Shown piece after piece: positions 11,346 through 23,271 of a DNA stretch of 64,000 bases. Within the stretch, counting starts at the first letter, position 1. The number at the start of each line of letters is the position of its first letter. The translations under genes and the position numbers were made by a program. A model generated the notes under the pieces. The model worked only from the letters and a program-made list of their open reading frames with translations, searched no databases and was not told the DNA's origin. Source of the stretch: Psilocybe azurescens. Taxonomy: Eukaryota; Basidiomycota; Agaricomycetes; Agaricales; Agrocybaceae. Location of the stretch: positions 1 to 64,000 of the forward strand of contig JAJIRX010000779.1 in the NCBI GenBank assembly GCA_023853785.1, given 5' to 3'.

Positions 11346-11370
11346 ACTTTGCTTCACTAGCAAAGTTTAC
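11342..11370. terminator. Perfect 11-bp inverted repeat overlapping the P450 stop codon
   Basis: GTAAACTTTGC (11342-11352), a 7-base loop ttcacta, then GCAAAGTTTAC (11360-11370). The left arm contains the TAA stop of the P450. In RNA it would fold into a stable stem at the start of the 3' UTR. A role in 3'-end formation or mRNA stability is only a guess. Confidence 0.5.
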
Positions 11371-11903
11371 GTGTGTCGAATCGCGTTGTGCCCACGATTT
11401 ATGGAACTTTCACCTTGCCACTCAAGTCAGTTGCCCGTGGAGCAGTATCATCATTCTACAATATACGAATACTAAAATTAGTCGACATTTCTTTGTTAAC
11501 GAATTCTACTACCAAGGGTACTTATACAATAACATATTAATTTTGGACTTTTGTCATCTCTTTGATAGCTAATTGGCAGATTTTAACACGCCTTCGGAGT
11601 CCAAGGTGCTGCCGCGAAGGCCAGACGAGCTATTGATGTTTTTCTCTGGATCTTTGTTACTGCGGCTCGGATCCAGCCGCCTCCCTCGTCCTGCGAGCAT
11701 GCACTTCGAAAACAGCAACAAAACGACGACGATCACACGACCTGCTTTATATAAACCCACTTCATCGGCGGGGCCTGACAGATACCTACAAATAGTACTA
11801 GGATGTTCTCACTCAGTCCCATGTAAGAAGCTGATGCAATGGGCACAATTTGCTCACAGTATCCATTCCATCTTGACTATAACGTCGACGGGTGGTCGCT
11901 GCA
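11371..11903. other. Intergenic, no supported gene
   Basis: This is the spacer between the P450 and the next plus-strand gene. A plus-strand ORF from 11573 and its antisense shadow are open, but neither has recognisable motifs. A TATA-like tttatataaacc is at about 11744-11755, about 150 bp before the next start, and probably belongs to that gene's promoter. Confidence 0.4.
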
Positions 11904-12720
11904 ATGGCCTTGCAGACATCTCATCGCTCCGAGGCATCGTCGACACCCACGCCCACATCGAGCTCCGGAGCTGACCCCAATGCCCAGCACGATTCCTTCT
12001 CCCCTGCAGGGTCGCCTCCGCTTATTCTGGCCTTCCTGGCTATCGGTCTGTTCGCAGCGGCTATGATCGTTGTCTTCGGTTGGCGACGAGTGCAATTTGG
12101 CCGGGCGTGGACATTAGGAGGCATCCCAACAACTGATCATCCTATCCCTCTACCTAAAATTCTACCCAACAAACCAAAACTATGGGATATATGGTGCGGA
12201 GGAGACGCCAGTTGGACTGAAGACGTGGGCAGCAGGAAATCAGGGCGTAACAAACGACTGCACTGGGAAAATATAACGGTGATCATTATTTCAAGAGCTC
12301 GATCTTGAGCGTGTCTAAATGGGTGCAATAAGCTGATCGAACAACCTACAGCCTTTCACTGCAAACGCGGTGCCATTGTACGATGTATCCGAAGGCAGTA
12401 TCATTTCCGATACCCCTCCAATGCGAAGCGATGCACTCCGTCCTCCTCCCAGTCTCTTCCAACTGAGGTGGTCAACTCGACAGACGCCGCCGCCACAACC
12501 GCCACGACGACACAGGGAATCCATGAAATCGATCGAGTCATCACCATCGACAACATCAACGTTACAAGTAGGAGTCATCATCATCATGCCATCGGCACGA
12601 GACCCTATTTATGTCAGAACAGACAGAAATATTGGCCATCATGAGCAAGAGAAACATCGGGAAAGAAAGGAGATGGTAGATTATTCAATAGGAATATATG
12701 AATGTGCATGGGATCAATGA
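11904..12720 (+). CDS. Single-pass membrane protein with Ser/Thr-rich N-terminus, basidiomycete family of unknown function
   Basis: Two exons, 11904-12278 and 12352-12720, with a phase-0 GT-AG intron of 73 bp. The start is taken at MALQTSHRSEASS; an in-frame ATG lies 12 bp upstream at 11892. The N-terminus is rich in Ser, Thr and Pro, followed by one strong membrane helix (PPLILAFLAIGLFAAAMIVVF) and a basic stop-transfer WRR. The cytoplasmic side carries KPKLWDIW and ends DYSIGIYECAWDQ. This layout (TM, then K-P-x-L-W-D-x-W, then a short closing Y-x-x-G-x-x-x-x-x-W) is one I associate with a common but uncharacterised Agaricomycete family. The frame is intact over both exons. Confidence 0.72.
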
Positions 12721-13079
12721 TATAGCCACTTTATCCATGAGAGATATCAAGATGCCAATGGCATAAATAATGGAAAAAAGGAGTGATTGAGAAAGGTAAG
12801 ATAATTTAAGATGAAGTGAGTGGGAAGATGGAAAGAAATGCGTGTTTTGGAAATGTGGGTATTGAATTGAATGCATTGGGGTATATGTGGGATGGGTGCA
12901 AACGTGGTTTTATGGTGATCGTGAAGACATAAGAATAAATAGGGAGGCAATTTCTCGAAAGGGAATTTGACGTCAACGTGTCGGAACATGAAGGGGTATG
13001 TGTAATGGGGAAGAAGACGGGTATATGGTGGCGATTTGTGGATTGTGGACTGGTGATTGTGATTGGTGATGTGGTCACC
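12721..13079. other. Intergenic between convergent genes
   Basis: About 360 bp between the stop of the membrane protein and the stop of the minus-strand DUF6699 gene, so it should contain both 3' UTRs. Minus-strand ORFs here are low-complexity (Thr/Ser/Pro/His-rich) shadows. Confidence 0.4.
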
Positions 13080-13608
13080 TTACGGCTTCTGCCTCTCTCT
13101 GCGTAAGGTCATAATGCATGTGGTATCCATTTCGAATGAAACGGATAATCCAGCAAACCACGTGTGTTCCAGCAAACAATCCATTCGAATTACACCATGC
13201 GAGCGACACACGGCTCGGTCTGGTGCTCTGTCACATCGATTTTCAAAGACAGCTGTGATTTTGCCTTGCTGTTTTTCAGAAAGGGCCTCCCATTCGCTGA
13301 GAGATATCCTCCTGATTAATGTAGAATGTATCTCTTCGAGAACATCGCCAACTGTGACACCGTTCGGGCGACGTATCTTTGATTGGCCAGTACCCCGGAA
13401 AGAATTCACATACAATGTGTAAAGTGGAGGTGGGCGGGTTGGTAGCTGGTCGAGAGAGATCATAGTCGGATAGTGGATGTTCCGGCTTTGACGGATAACG
13501 TGCATACTGAGACGGTTCACGTATATCCCATATCGTTGGTTGGGGTTGATCTGAGGCGTCGGGGTGCTGGGAGTACGAAAGGAGGGCATGGGTGGTGAAA
13601 TCAGCCAT
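13080..13608 (-). CDS. DUF6699 domain protein, copy A of an inverted duplication
   Basis: Starts MADFTTHALLSYSQH at 13608 and ends at 13080. The sequence is strikingly similar to the plus-strand gene at 35001-35528: shared blocks IWDIREPSQYAR, STLHIVC, FPGYWPIK, ISxSEWxALSEKQ, CRSHGVIRMDCLxEHTWFAGLS and TCIMxLRR. The architecture (short compact domain with GYWPI, VTxGDVL and a closing RMDxL) matches DUF6699, a family common in basidiomycetes with no known function. The frame changes by one base at the T run 13378-13380 (AAA on the coding strand where AA fits the paralogue), between GYWPIK and the following block. No intron is needed. A TATA box (13655-13662) precedes it. Confidence 0.75.
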
Positions 13609-13654
13609 TGTGGAAGAGTCGGATTGCGGAAGAAGGGCAAGTTGTATCGGTCCG

Positions 13655-13662
13655 TATTTATA
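13655..13662 (-). promoter_or_regulatory. TATA box of DUF6699 copy A
   Basis: Reading on the minus strand, TATAAATA lies 47 bp upstream of the start codon at 13608. The same TATAAATA is found at the matching place in front of copy B (34947-34954). Confidence 0.6.
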
Positions 13663-14230
13663 CCTCGGAGGGGGCAGACAGGTTTCTCGGAATGGGGAGA
13701 TACCCATGGCATATCTGGGATATATAAGGTTTCCCGACGTCGTTTGCCAAGAGACGCACCTGTCGCTAGAAAGCAGGAAAAGTACAGGTTATGTGAAGGT
13801 ATACACTGCCCGCGTTGTTGGTCTCCTCAATCCTATCGTCAATCTGAAGGGTTCCATAAAGCGTACAGTGTAAAGAAAGTACTAGATATCAGCATATGCT
13901 CATTGTTAAGGGCGTGGATGGAATAGGGCATGACGAAAAGGCGACGGCGCACCTGGACCGGGAGCACAGATTTGGTCGGTAAGGCTGCACCGCCTCACTA
14001 CTCAGCGCCTTTGTCGTTGCTCTAGGGCGAAAAACGTGTGCCCGCCCGACTAGCTAATAATGCAGTAGCTCGGTAATGAAGAAAATGTGTTAATGAAGCA
14101 ATGATTATGGCTGAAAGCCTGTGGGTTAGTTACTGCATGAGGTCTAACGTTGTTAAACATGTGCGCACCTGGCTTCCATGTACGTATTCGAGAAAAATGT
14201 CAACATTTTGCATATCTAAGTCATATATGA

Positions 14231-17200
14231 CACTCTCCACAGCCATAGGAGCACCTCAACTGAGATACAGAGACTCAACCTTGCACGGGGGCCGCCATTC
14301 CATGGCCTTCACGTCGAACGATTCGACGAACTCGAACTTGTTGTGGCGTTCACCAAGTTATAGATGTATTTGCCATTGCTTTGAATTGATGAGAGATCCA
14401 AGTGAAAAAGATAGAAATTTTAATTCGGGTGCACGTATGGCCATGAGCATACAGTAGAGAAATATATGGGAATCTGCGACATTGGGAAGTGACTTGTCGA
14501 GGACAAAAACTGGTGGTCGTTGAACTTGAATTTTTGGATTCCGAAATTGGCTACTATGTTTGGCCTCGCTTGCAATACATTGTTCCGCAAATCACCAGAA
14601 GCCCAGTTCGGCATTGGATTGGTACCTGTGACGTCGTCATTCCTCAACACTCTGGCCCAACACTTGGCCTGACAACACCTCAGGCCCAGGCCTCAACACC
14701 GACCTTGCACCGACCTTGCATCGCCTCATGCACCGTAGAGAAACCAAAGAGAAATACACCGACTCTCACGGGATGACTTCAATTTATTGCCTAGCTAGTG
14801 AACGCTCGGTTGTAGCATTGAAGTTGTAGCCTCTGGATGCTTGAATCCCGGTAATGTAGGCACTCGGGCACCGGTGCCTCTCCTCTGGTCCTCGGAAGGA
14901 AGTCTGAGAGGCCATAGTGACAATGCCTTGGGGAGCCATGGAAATCATAGCCTCGATTCCTGGCTATTTTCATAAGTTCTGCCGCGTAAGCGCCAAATGT
15001 GCTATGGATTGCGGTTCCCTTGGTTCTCTACTTCCTTTGAAATTAGCCAACGCTTCTCGACTATATTTACCTCTGGCGTTGCAATCCCTGCAGTTCCTGC
15101 ATAATTCCTCCCAACGGCCCTGCACTGTTTCTTCGTATACTTGATAATGCACTTCTCGCTATCTCTCAGGGCTGGACACCACTATTCTTCTCTGAGAGTC
15201 TGACTGGCCTTTCCAAGTTTGCTCACATGCGCCGCCGATATTTCAGCACGATCAATTCGCAATGCAGCTATTTATATTTGAAAAATGACCTTTCTCTCAA
15301 GTCTCGAAGCCAATTCGGTAAGACGGAACTTTGTTGATCACCTTTAACTTTTCCCAACATGTATTGATCGCGATAATACCTCAGGTGCGGCCAGGTCTTA
15401 ACACCTTTTCCTTGCTGCTGACTAAAACAATTCTATCAGGCTATGTACAGCTCAATCAACTCCAAGATCCTAGGTCCTTTAAGGGTGAAAATATGTTTGT
15501 TCGAGGCTTCGTTTCGAACCCCATTGGGTATCGATCGGTAACTATACATCCGTTTTAAGGGTCTCTAGAAAATTGGAGATATGTACATCTGGGATGAGAC
15601 TATGTATCCTTCGACACTAAGGAGATAATTTCTAACATAGAAGATCGGTTTTACGGTTCTAGTAAAGGTGAGTGCTATCTATCCAGCTTACCAGCGGGCC
15701 CCTGTTTCCAAAAGAGAATTAACATCTTTCATCGACCCTGGCCTTTTTAATGCCAGAACGTACGTATACATTTCCTTATCAGGCATGCTGCGCAACATAC
15801 TTACATTCGACATCGTTCATGATGAAACTATCACTGCGTAGGGATTGCACCCGTCCCACTTAGTGAGCATATCTCAGCCTCTTGTGTCAGCCTGAACTCT
15901 GATGTCAATGTGTCACTGGACTGCGTAAATGTCTAACTTATTGATGGACTGTTTTTCACATAATACATCAAGAGGCGCCCAGCTGTGATATTTCATGACA
16001 GATGACAGTCAGATGCTGATAGTGACTGGATGTACAATTGTATGCTTTTGATCAGCAATTGCGAGCTGGCTTGACGCTTCGGGGGCTTCAATAACATTCG
16101 AAAGCGCGCTGAAGATATACGTACATACGCACAAATGTTAGCTGGATGATTTTGAGCCTCGGGACTTCTTGACGATTGACGGCGTCCTGATCCTTCTAGA
16201 GACCTCGCTTAATGGCTGTAAGTAATCTTTTGATGAGACGGATTTACGCTGAGTCGGTCTTGAACCGTTGATGAAGCTACAATGCGAACGAAGCGAAAGG
16301 CATGCGGCGTCCGTTGTCTGTTGACAGAAATTTGGCATACATATGCGTCAATCATGATCTTTGTTGTACTTGATCGGAGTACATACTCAACAAGATGACC
16401 CACTTGTGTAGGCCGTGTTGTATTCAGCTCTGTAACCTCCCGCAATATCGTGAGGTGAGACTACGTTGACTTAACGATTCCCCACGGGACAAACTTATTT
16501 ATAGCCATCCGAACTCCTCAACTTAATCTCGAGACTCGACGAAGTGGATATCGCTATTAAGCTCAAAGAGAGTGCATTCTATCAAAGAAATATGGTTCGA
16601 TACGCGGTATTTCTGCATCAATTGCGAGTGCACTGTCTCGGTTCTATGCTTTCTGACGTTAAGTTTTGGGTCCCGTGCCGAAATTTGTATGGTATTGGGA
16701 GAGCAAGCAGATGTCATATTTAAGGGTCGTAAGTCCGCCCAACCCCTCTAATCTTAATTCAGAGAGCATGACTAATGTTCACGAAGATCTTTCGCCTTCG
16801 TACGTACTTGAGGGTTTTTCTGACAACCTTGGCAATATTTCTATCGGTTATGAATGGTTTTGTTGAAACAAGTCCGGAGCTTCTTGAAACCTGCGAATTT
16901 TTTGAAATTTTCCGCAGAGCCTGAGGCACAAATGCTAAAGAAAGACTCCCGTAGAGATCTTGTGTGATGCCGATGGTATACATCAGACACCAAAGTGTGT
17001 ATTTCAACTGATCCTTGTCTGATCCACAAGTTCGTGAATCCCAAGTGAACCATAATTAGCTCGCAGACCGCAAGCTCGAAGCATTGCCAAGTTGAAATTT
17101 CTCTTGAAATTCTGCTTTGAATGACTGGTAACGAGTCTGCAGGCCATCAGCACTTCCACAGTTTACTTTCTCCCTTTTCGTTACTTTTCAGCTTTGGGTC

Positions 17201-17835
17201 GGTTTGACAGAGCGGAAAGTTAAAAAAGCACAAAAGCTAATCAATTATTAGTAAGAGTTTCGAAATGTGACAGACAGAGCTACTGGCATATAACAACTAT
17301 GTACTGCCACCTGAGATTACAAGCTATTTGATTTTGTAGCTTTTTAGTAGCTTTTTCACTTTTTCTTCGACATGCCGTTTTCGAAGCGTAGCCCTATTTT
17401 TATGATTGGACACCTGGATTTTTTGACTTGTCAATTTCTCTCTTTTGAGCCGCTTTTTCCCTTGAAAAATCCCAAAAAAGGTATTCGTGGAACTCATGAT
17501 GCACTAGCAAGGGACTTCAGATTTTGTTAGTCAATTGCTAGTTTGTCGCTAATACATGCATTACCGGATTTCAGCGAGCTGTAAAGTTGCTGGATCTTGG
17601 CTGGAAAGTTACAGTAGCCGCCAATAATCGCCAATCTCGTACTTAGGTGATTACTAAGCAATACCAATAAGTACAGGAAATCACATTGATTGCCGAATAT
17701 TGTTTGGAATGAACGCCGTTGGATCCCTGTCGCAGATGGAATTGATGCTTGACATTTGCCCGTCGTCGTCCAACTTGATCAGCTCGTGCCAATTAACACC
17801 ATCATCATCAGTTGGACCACCATCTGACTCCTTTC
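14231..17835. other. Gene-poor region, no supported gene
   Basis: About 3.6 kb with only short ORFs in all frames. Around 14655-14725 there are imperfect short repeats (ggcccaac/ggcctgac, caccgaccttgca twice). Two abutting minus-strand ORFs at 14791-15152 (one with CRNCRDCNARGKY) have a TATA-like tataaata upstream at about 15270, but no recognisable domain. The rest looks like decayed or regulatory DNA. Confidence 0.4.
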
Positions 17836-18520
17836 ATGGCCGTTGCACCTCCTGTTGTATTTCATCAACCGAAACATGCTCGCCCAGATACGGATGATCG
17901 CCAGCACCATAGAGGGCCCGCAGCGCGTTTGCCTGTGATACCCGACTTACGCTTCGAGTACAGTTATCTGAGGAGTATACAGCCTTATGTGCAGGTAGAG
18001 AGACTGTCCGCTGGAGAAGGAGAACCGCGGCCGACGGATGTGGAGCTTGTTGATCAGGCCATGCTGAATGAAGCGGGGTTTGTGACTTTGGATGCTACAC
18101 TCGGCTTGCCTGGGAAGGAGACGGAGAAAGGGTTTGCGGAGGGAGAAGTCACCCTGAAGCCCTCTGTCCAAACAGAGCCCGTGTCTAGTCCGTCAGAGAT
18201 TATCCATCTGCAGTGGAAGAAGATTGCTTGGGTTACTGTGCGCGACCAAGTCATCAGTCCTTTGCTGCAAGGATCTCTTTGGTGAGCAGAGTTTTACGCG
18301 TTTCGTGTAATATTGTGACATATTTCTTTCTTCCTTCAGGGCTCTTGCGAGCTACTATATCCGACCGTTTTCAGCAGATCTTGGGTCTCGGATGGGGACG
18401 TTCGTGCACCAGAGTTTACCGTCAAAAGAAGGGTTGGGGGTTTCGTGGCTTCGAAATTGGGCGAAATCAATCGGTTTGACGGGTAATAATTCCAGCAGCA
18501 TCCAAAGCAAAACTAAGTAG
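17836..18520 (+). CDS. Atg43/DUF1770-like protein (candidate mitophagy receptor)
   Basis: Exons 17836-18281 and 18340-18520, intron 58 bp with GT-AG. Start taken at MAVAPPVVFHQ, the first ATG in this frame after an upstream stretch that would need a TTG start. The core PDLRFEYSYLRSI and the C-terminal WVTVRDQVISPLLQGSLW followed across the intron by ALASYYIRPF are blocks I associate with the fungal family formerly called DUF1770. That family includes fission-yeast Atg43, a mitochondrial outer-membrane mitophagy receptor. The WVTVRDQVISPLLQG...YYIRPF part would be the weakly hydrophobic membrane-associated segment. The N-terminus is rich in His, Pro and Arg. The assignment rests on motif memory, and an Atg8-binding function is inference. 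Confidence 0.65.
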
Positions 18521-18616
18521 ACATACAAATACTTAGGGTATAAATTACGCGACCTAATCTTATACATTATTTTGTGATGTCATTGTAGTTGGTACAGTAC
18601 AGTGAAATCGGATTGA

Positions 18617-19626
18617 TTAAGGTTTTACCTCGACGTAGGTGTTAACCCACATGTACTTTGGAGAACGCAACGTAAAGGTACCGGAACCATAGAAGTTGGC
18701 TCTCGTGTGCCTTCATCGACTCGAGCGCTGTTTTGTATTCCAGATACCCGGAAACGAAGATTGGTGTCGCATTCGCCTCGGGGTTACGAGGGTGTATAGG
18801 GGTAAGAATATCGGGGTACCAGATGGAGAGTATTCGGATAATAAGATTCTCCAGATTTTGCATGCCGCGATAGATGTATATCTCGATCTTGTCTGAGGGC
18901 GACGGAGAATACGCTGGTGTATTTATAGGGGAGGGAGGACGAAATCAACGTGAAGAGGCGCAAAGGTGGTTCCGACGAAGTTCCTCCGAGGTTTTTGATC
19001 AGGGTCAAAGCACCCGCTGGAATAGATTTGTGGTTCGGATGGTCAGATATACCAGATGAGTCGAAGGTTAAAATCTGAGGTAAACGGTTAGGCTATGAGC
19101 TGAGGCGTTCATCATCGTTCGGAAATAAAGCATACCGTGTCGATTTTGAGATCAAGAACGTAAGGTTTCAGGACGTCAGCGATAACGCTGGCATCCCATT
19201 CAGCTATTTGGTTGTCTTGTAGCTGTCTGGAAGTAATAGCTAATTTAATCGCAGAATATTTTGAAGTGAAGGCGGTACGTACGGGTGGTCGATGATCCAA
19301 CGCGCGGAAACACCGAGGATATCAAGACTGCGGCTGAGCTCGAGCTTCCTTGTTTCACCTAGCCCTTCAGCATTTCCATACGAGAGACATAAGTGGGAAA
19401 AGGTGATAGATTTATTGGCAGATTTTTGTTGCAAGGCGAGGATAGTGGGCGCGAAGAAGAGAGATTCGTCGTCGGGGTGAGCGGTCACGAGGAGAATATT
19501 TTTAGACACCACATCCCGTTCCAAAGCTTCTTGAGTAGCAAATAGGCTGTTAGAGTCCAATGGCTGGTATACGGCGCCCAGAATGAGCGAAAAAAAGAGA
19601 ACGACGATGGCTATAGGAGAAATCAT
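18617..19626 (-). CDS. GPI12: N-acetylglucosaminyl-phosphatidylinositol de-N-acetylase (PIG-L/GPI12)
   Basis: Exons (complement) 19279-19626, 19136-19222 and 18617-19074. An N-terminal membrane helix (IAIVVLFFSLILGAVY) is followed by the metal-binding motif AHPDDE and LCLSYGNAEGLGETR, then HPYLQDN and, in exon 3, FDSSGISDHPNHK with the conserved histidines. The C-terminus carries ESQLLWFRYLYV, as in GPI12 proteins. The enzyme removes the acetyl group from GlcNAc-PI on the cytosolic face of the ER, the second step of GPI-anchor synthesis. The frame slips by one base at the G run 18897-18899 and at the T run 18657-18659 (orig strand); the second moves the end from KVHVG-stop to a family-like KYMWVN tail. 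It is transcribed divergently from the next gene, with 116 bp between starts. Confidence 0.85.
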
Positions 19627-19742
19627 CTTCACTGGGGTTCCTGACCAAGTTCGTTGGGTTTTGTTGATCCCAGAACAGATGGGGTAAACATTCTCACACT
19701 CCTTTTTCTCTCTACCACACACACTTGCAAGTTCCGCACAGC

Positions 19743-22700
19743 ATGGCGCTCTTAGGAGCAGGAACCAAAAATTCCCCCATCGCCATAGATGATTCTGAAG
19801 ATGAAGTGATATACGAGCTTTCGAAGGATTCTTCTTCGAGATCTTCACCCACCGGCGACAAATCCGATTCGTATCAGAAACATGCAACACCTGACAGTAC
19901 CTTTGATGATCTCGGTCGTCATTCTGAAAGTGCGTGAAAATAGTCTCGTAAATCAGCATACGGGTCTTCCGTGCTTATACGTGAAATAGCTGCACAACCT
20001 ATACCTCGAGAGAGGAAGAGGAAACGAGCGGGTAGTTTTGCAAGCCAAGACATACCCGTCTCAGGGCCCAGTCGTTCAAAGCAGCAGCGAAATCATCCGA
20101 GTCTGGTAAATCGCTTGTCCCAGCCTGAAAGTAAAAAGGCGCGTAAGCGGAGACGAAAGGCAGAACGACAGGCTCAAGAAGAAGCTCGGTTGAAAAATAT
20201 TCATTACAGCTGGCTAAACAAGACGGGCCCGTTTGCAGATTCTATGCCGGCAGTCCCGCCGCATGCGTCTTGGTCCCATGAACACCAGGTATACAGCGAC
20301 CCGTCTTACGTGGTTAGACCACCTTCACTGGGCTTGTCAATGCCGATGACAGATGGTATATTTCCTCGAAGCTACCTGTCTTACGACTCTCCCAATCCCT
20401 ACCAGGAGAGCAATTTCTATGATAACTACGAGTCGCATTCGGTTTCTCCTCCCCCAAATTCTCTTCCACCAACTCCAACGCTGCCTCCATCCTCAACATC
20501 AGATTGGGTATCCGCTATGGCGATGGCTGCGGAGGGTTCCACGAATGTGAAAAATGTTGACAACCAAATGTCACATTGGTCTCCAATGTCTACGCAAATA
20601 TCATTACCCCCGGTTCAACCACCGCCTTTGCCTCCTCCCTACACGCAGAACACTGGTATTGCTCCTAAATCGACGACTGGGCCTCTGAAACCTATGGAGC
20701 ACCACGCGCTTCCTCCCAAACCCCCACCGCCCCAACCCATTGCGTCCATAGGCATGCAGCCAGATCATGACCCGAACAGCAAGCATGGAATCTTCCATAT
20801 CATCGCCGCCACCAAAGATGTAGGCACGGACGCGAAGAGAAAGAGGAAGGACCAGTATATTCCCAATCCGGCGCGCACCCTGGTCATGGAACAGCTACCG
20901 AAGACCCATCGGCACCCAGAGTTCATCAATAAATGGAGTCGCTCTGCTTGTGGTGCTCCTCCCGTCCATCTCTTTATTGATGGTCCGAGAGGGAAAGCAT
21001 TGATCGAATTTGCGACGGCGGAGCTGGCGAGGAAAGCATGGAGCAGCCCAAAACTCGGCGCTGCTTATGCAAGTCTGAAGCCCCATCTGCTCAAAGGCAA
21101 GCCCAGGGAAGATTTGATCAAAGTGTGGTGGTATCGTGTTGATGGTGTTGGCGCTGGGGCTGGGGTTGGCGAGATTGAGGAAGGCGAGATCGAAGGCGAC
21201 GCAGGAGAGAAAGAACCAGAGTTCACTCTTCCTAAGAAGGAGACGAAGAAAGAGAGGAAAGCTAGGTTGGCTAAGGAGAGGGAAGAGAAGAGACTTGTCC
21301 GCGAAGCGGCAGAACTACAAGCTGCTCAAGAACGGCAGGCACAACAACCGCCTCCTCCTCCGGCCCCCATGATTGTTGAGGAACCTGTTCCTGTCTCCCC
21401 TCAGCACATTCTCCCGCCTTATGTACCTACGACAAGCTCTTCTGCACCGCGACGACCAGCAACTCTTAATGGCCATGTGCCTCAATTCCAGACGGCTCCT
21501 CCATTGTCTACTTGCTATTCGGGATCTATTCCTCCTTACTTCCCAGCTTGGATTCAATCCCATGATAATCCATCCAGTAATCCACTTGTGAACAAGACGG
21601 CTTATGGGGCTTCTATATATCTTCGCCCACAAGGAGATGATAATCAGTCGATTGCCTCCTCAGCTGCCTCCTCAGCGTCAGGCGAGCGCGCGAATCCCAT
21701 GGAAGTTGGTCAAATTGATGATCTGGAGGATTTCGAAGAGGCAGATATGGATGTCGACGTTGAGGATGTTGCAGTACCTCCTCCCAGACCACAACCGCCG
21801 GCACCACCTTTGATTCACAGTTCTCTGCCACCTCGACCAATGTCTCCGGTACGTAATACTAGACCCGTCGTGCAGAAACCACCCCAACCTCAGTTTTCGG
21901 CATCTGCGACACCCTTCGTTCCCAAGAATCCTGTTCAGAACCCCCCACCTCAACGTCATCCTTTGTTTTTACCTCAGCCACCGACAAACGTTGCAAAGAC
22001 CCAGCTTACACATGCACCTGTTCTCCAGAGACCGCGACCACAAAATCCGACAGCAACTCCGACAGTTCCACCTGCATCGCTGCCATCGGTATCGACGGTA
22101 CCTTCTGTATCGGCGTTTTCTCTGACACCTGTTCCTTCTGAACCCAAGGCGATGAAGAATGCACCGACAGAACCTAGTTTCACTAAGCGTGCTCTCATGG
22201 CTCGACAGAGAGAATTGGAGGAGAAGATTGCGCAAAGCAAATTGGAGCTGGCGGCAGCTACGTCGGCAAGCAAGCCGGCTGCTACTCCAGCAAATGTTCA
22301 AGCTTCTCAATCTGCACCTGTCAAGACTCCGATGAATCACGAGGAAAAACAGGCCATGGAAGATAGATTGAGGAAGCTGGTCATGCAGAGCCAGCGGGCC
22401 AAGGCGAAGCCTGGTCCAAAGATAGTTACGGCACCTGATCCTCTAGCCGCTGTCATCACGCCCCCACCCCGTCAAACCCTTCTGCTCGTACCCATCATGA
22501 GGAAAAGACGACAACGACAACGACAACATCTTCTACTGTCTCAGTTTCTACCCACAGCAGTCATGACTTCTCCCTGGAGGATCTGGCGGTTTCGTTCATT
22601 ACACAGACGATTGAGACTATGAAGTCGAAATCTGGCTCAGTTAAGACTACATCGGCGCCTGTCTCTTCTGCATCTGCACCAGCGCCTGCCATCAAGCCTG

Positions 22701-23271
22701 CTCCATCATACTCTCATGTCAAGTCTGACCTTGCTGCTAAACAGAAACGATTAGAAGAGCACATATCGGAAAGCAAAAATCTCATGACAAGGCTGTCCCA
22801 ATGTCGCGCGAAAGAGGAGAAGGAGGAGATCATGAAGATCATGCGCGAAAAAACTCGGTGCGTTTTCGGGTTTGACTTTTTTTCGCATGGTAGTCGTTGC
22901 CATTTCAATGTGCTGTGTATTACTTTTTGAAAGACACATCACTGAATTTTTCTCGTTTTTTTTTTTTTTGGCATTTTGCTCTATTTTTCTTTGTTTTGGC
23001 TGTTTCTAGGATATTTGAAGCGGAAGAGAGTAAGGCCGCGTCATCATCGGCGTCGACATCGACATCATCAACACCCACGTCGTCGTCGTTAACCGCGAGC
23101 AAATGGAACTCTGCGTCTGGCTCAGTCGTCAACAAAACTCAAGCGACGACAACATCGCAACAAATTCACATTACTCGGTGGCCTGTCAGTCAGCAGGACT
23201 CTGGCGTTTTGATGATAAGTGACGACGAAGATGAAGATGAGAATGAAGAGGACGACGACAACGATTCATGA
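19743..23271 (+). CDS. Large proline-rich protein with RRM-like domain and acidic C-terminus
   Basis: Exons 19743-19929, 19990-22857 and 23010-23271. The N-terminus carries a SUMO-interaction-like run (SPIAIDDSEDEVIYEL). A basic, nuclear-localisation-like stretch (RERKRKRA, KKARKRRRKAER) follows, then a long Pro-rich region. A compact domain (about 20850-21140) with ARTLVMEQLPKTHR, GKALIEFATAELARKAW and DLIKVWWYRV has the pattern of an RRM fold. After it come an acidic EIEEGEIEGD stretch, a coiled-coil-like Lys/Glu segment and a final Asp/Glu run ending NDS. The main frame runs into TGA at 22622 only because of a probable one-base loss in the C run at 22477-22479; the correct frame resumes with IETMKSKSG and splices to the last exon. 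Probably a nuclear RNA-binding protein; the exact role is unknown. Confidence 0.75.

Larger units (their letters stand above)
13080..14230 (-). repeat. Inverted segmental duplication, left copy
   Basis: The reverse complement of this stretch matches 34430-35530 in gene and upstream DNA. Shared upstream blocks include gggcacacgtttttcg, ctagagca and gaggcggtgca, at the same order and spacing. Similarity fades at about 14200 here and 34435 there. The two copies are in opposite orientation, about 20 kb apart. Confidence 0.75.

Noticed and set aside
19971..22622. The 883-codon ORF as the full protein of the RRM-like gene
   Set aside because: Its start is inside the first intron and its last about 50 codons (basic, low-complexity RRRQRQRQH type) come from a frame slip at 22477-22479. 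The natural frame continues to 23271.
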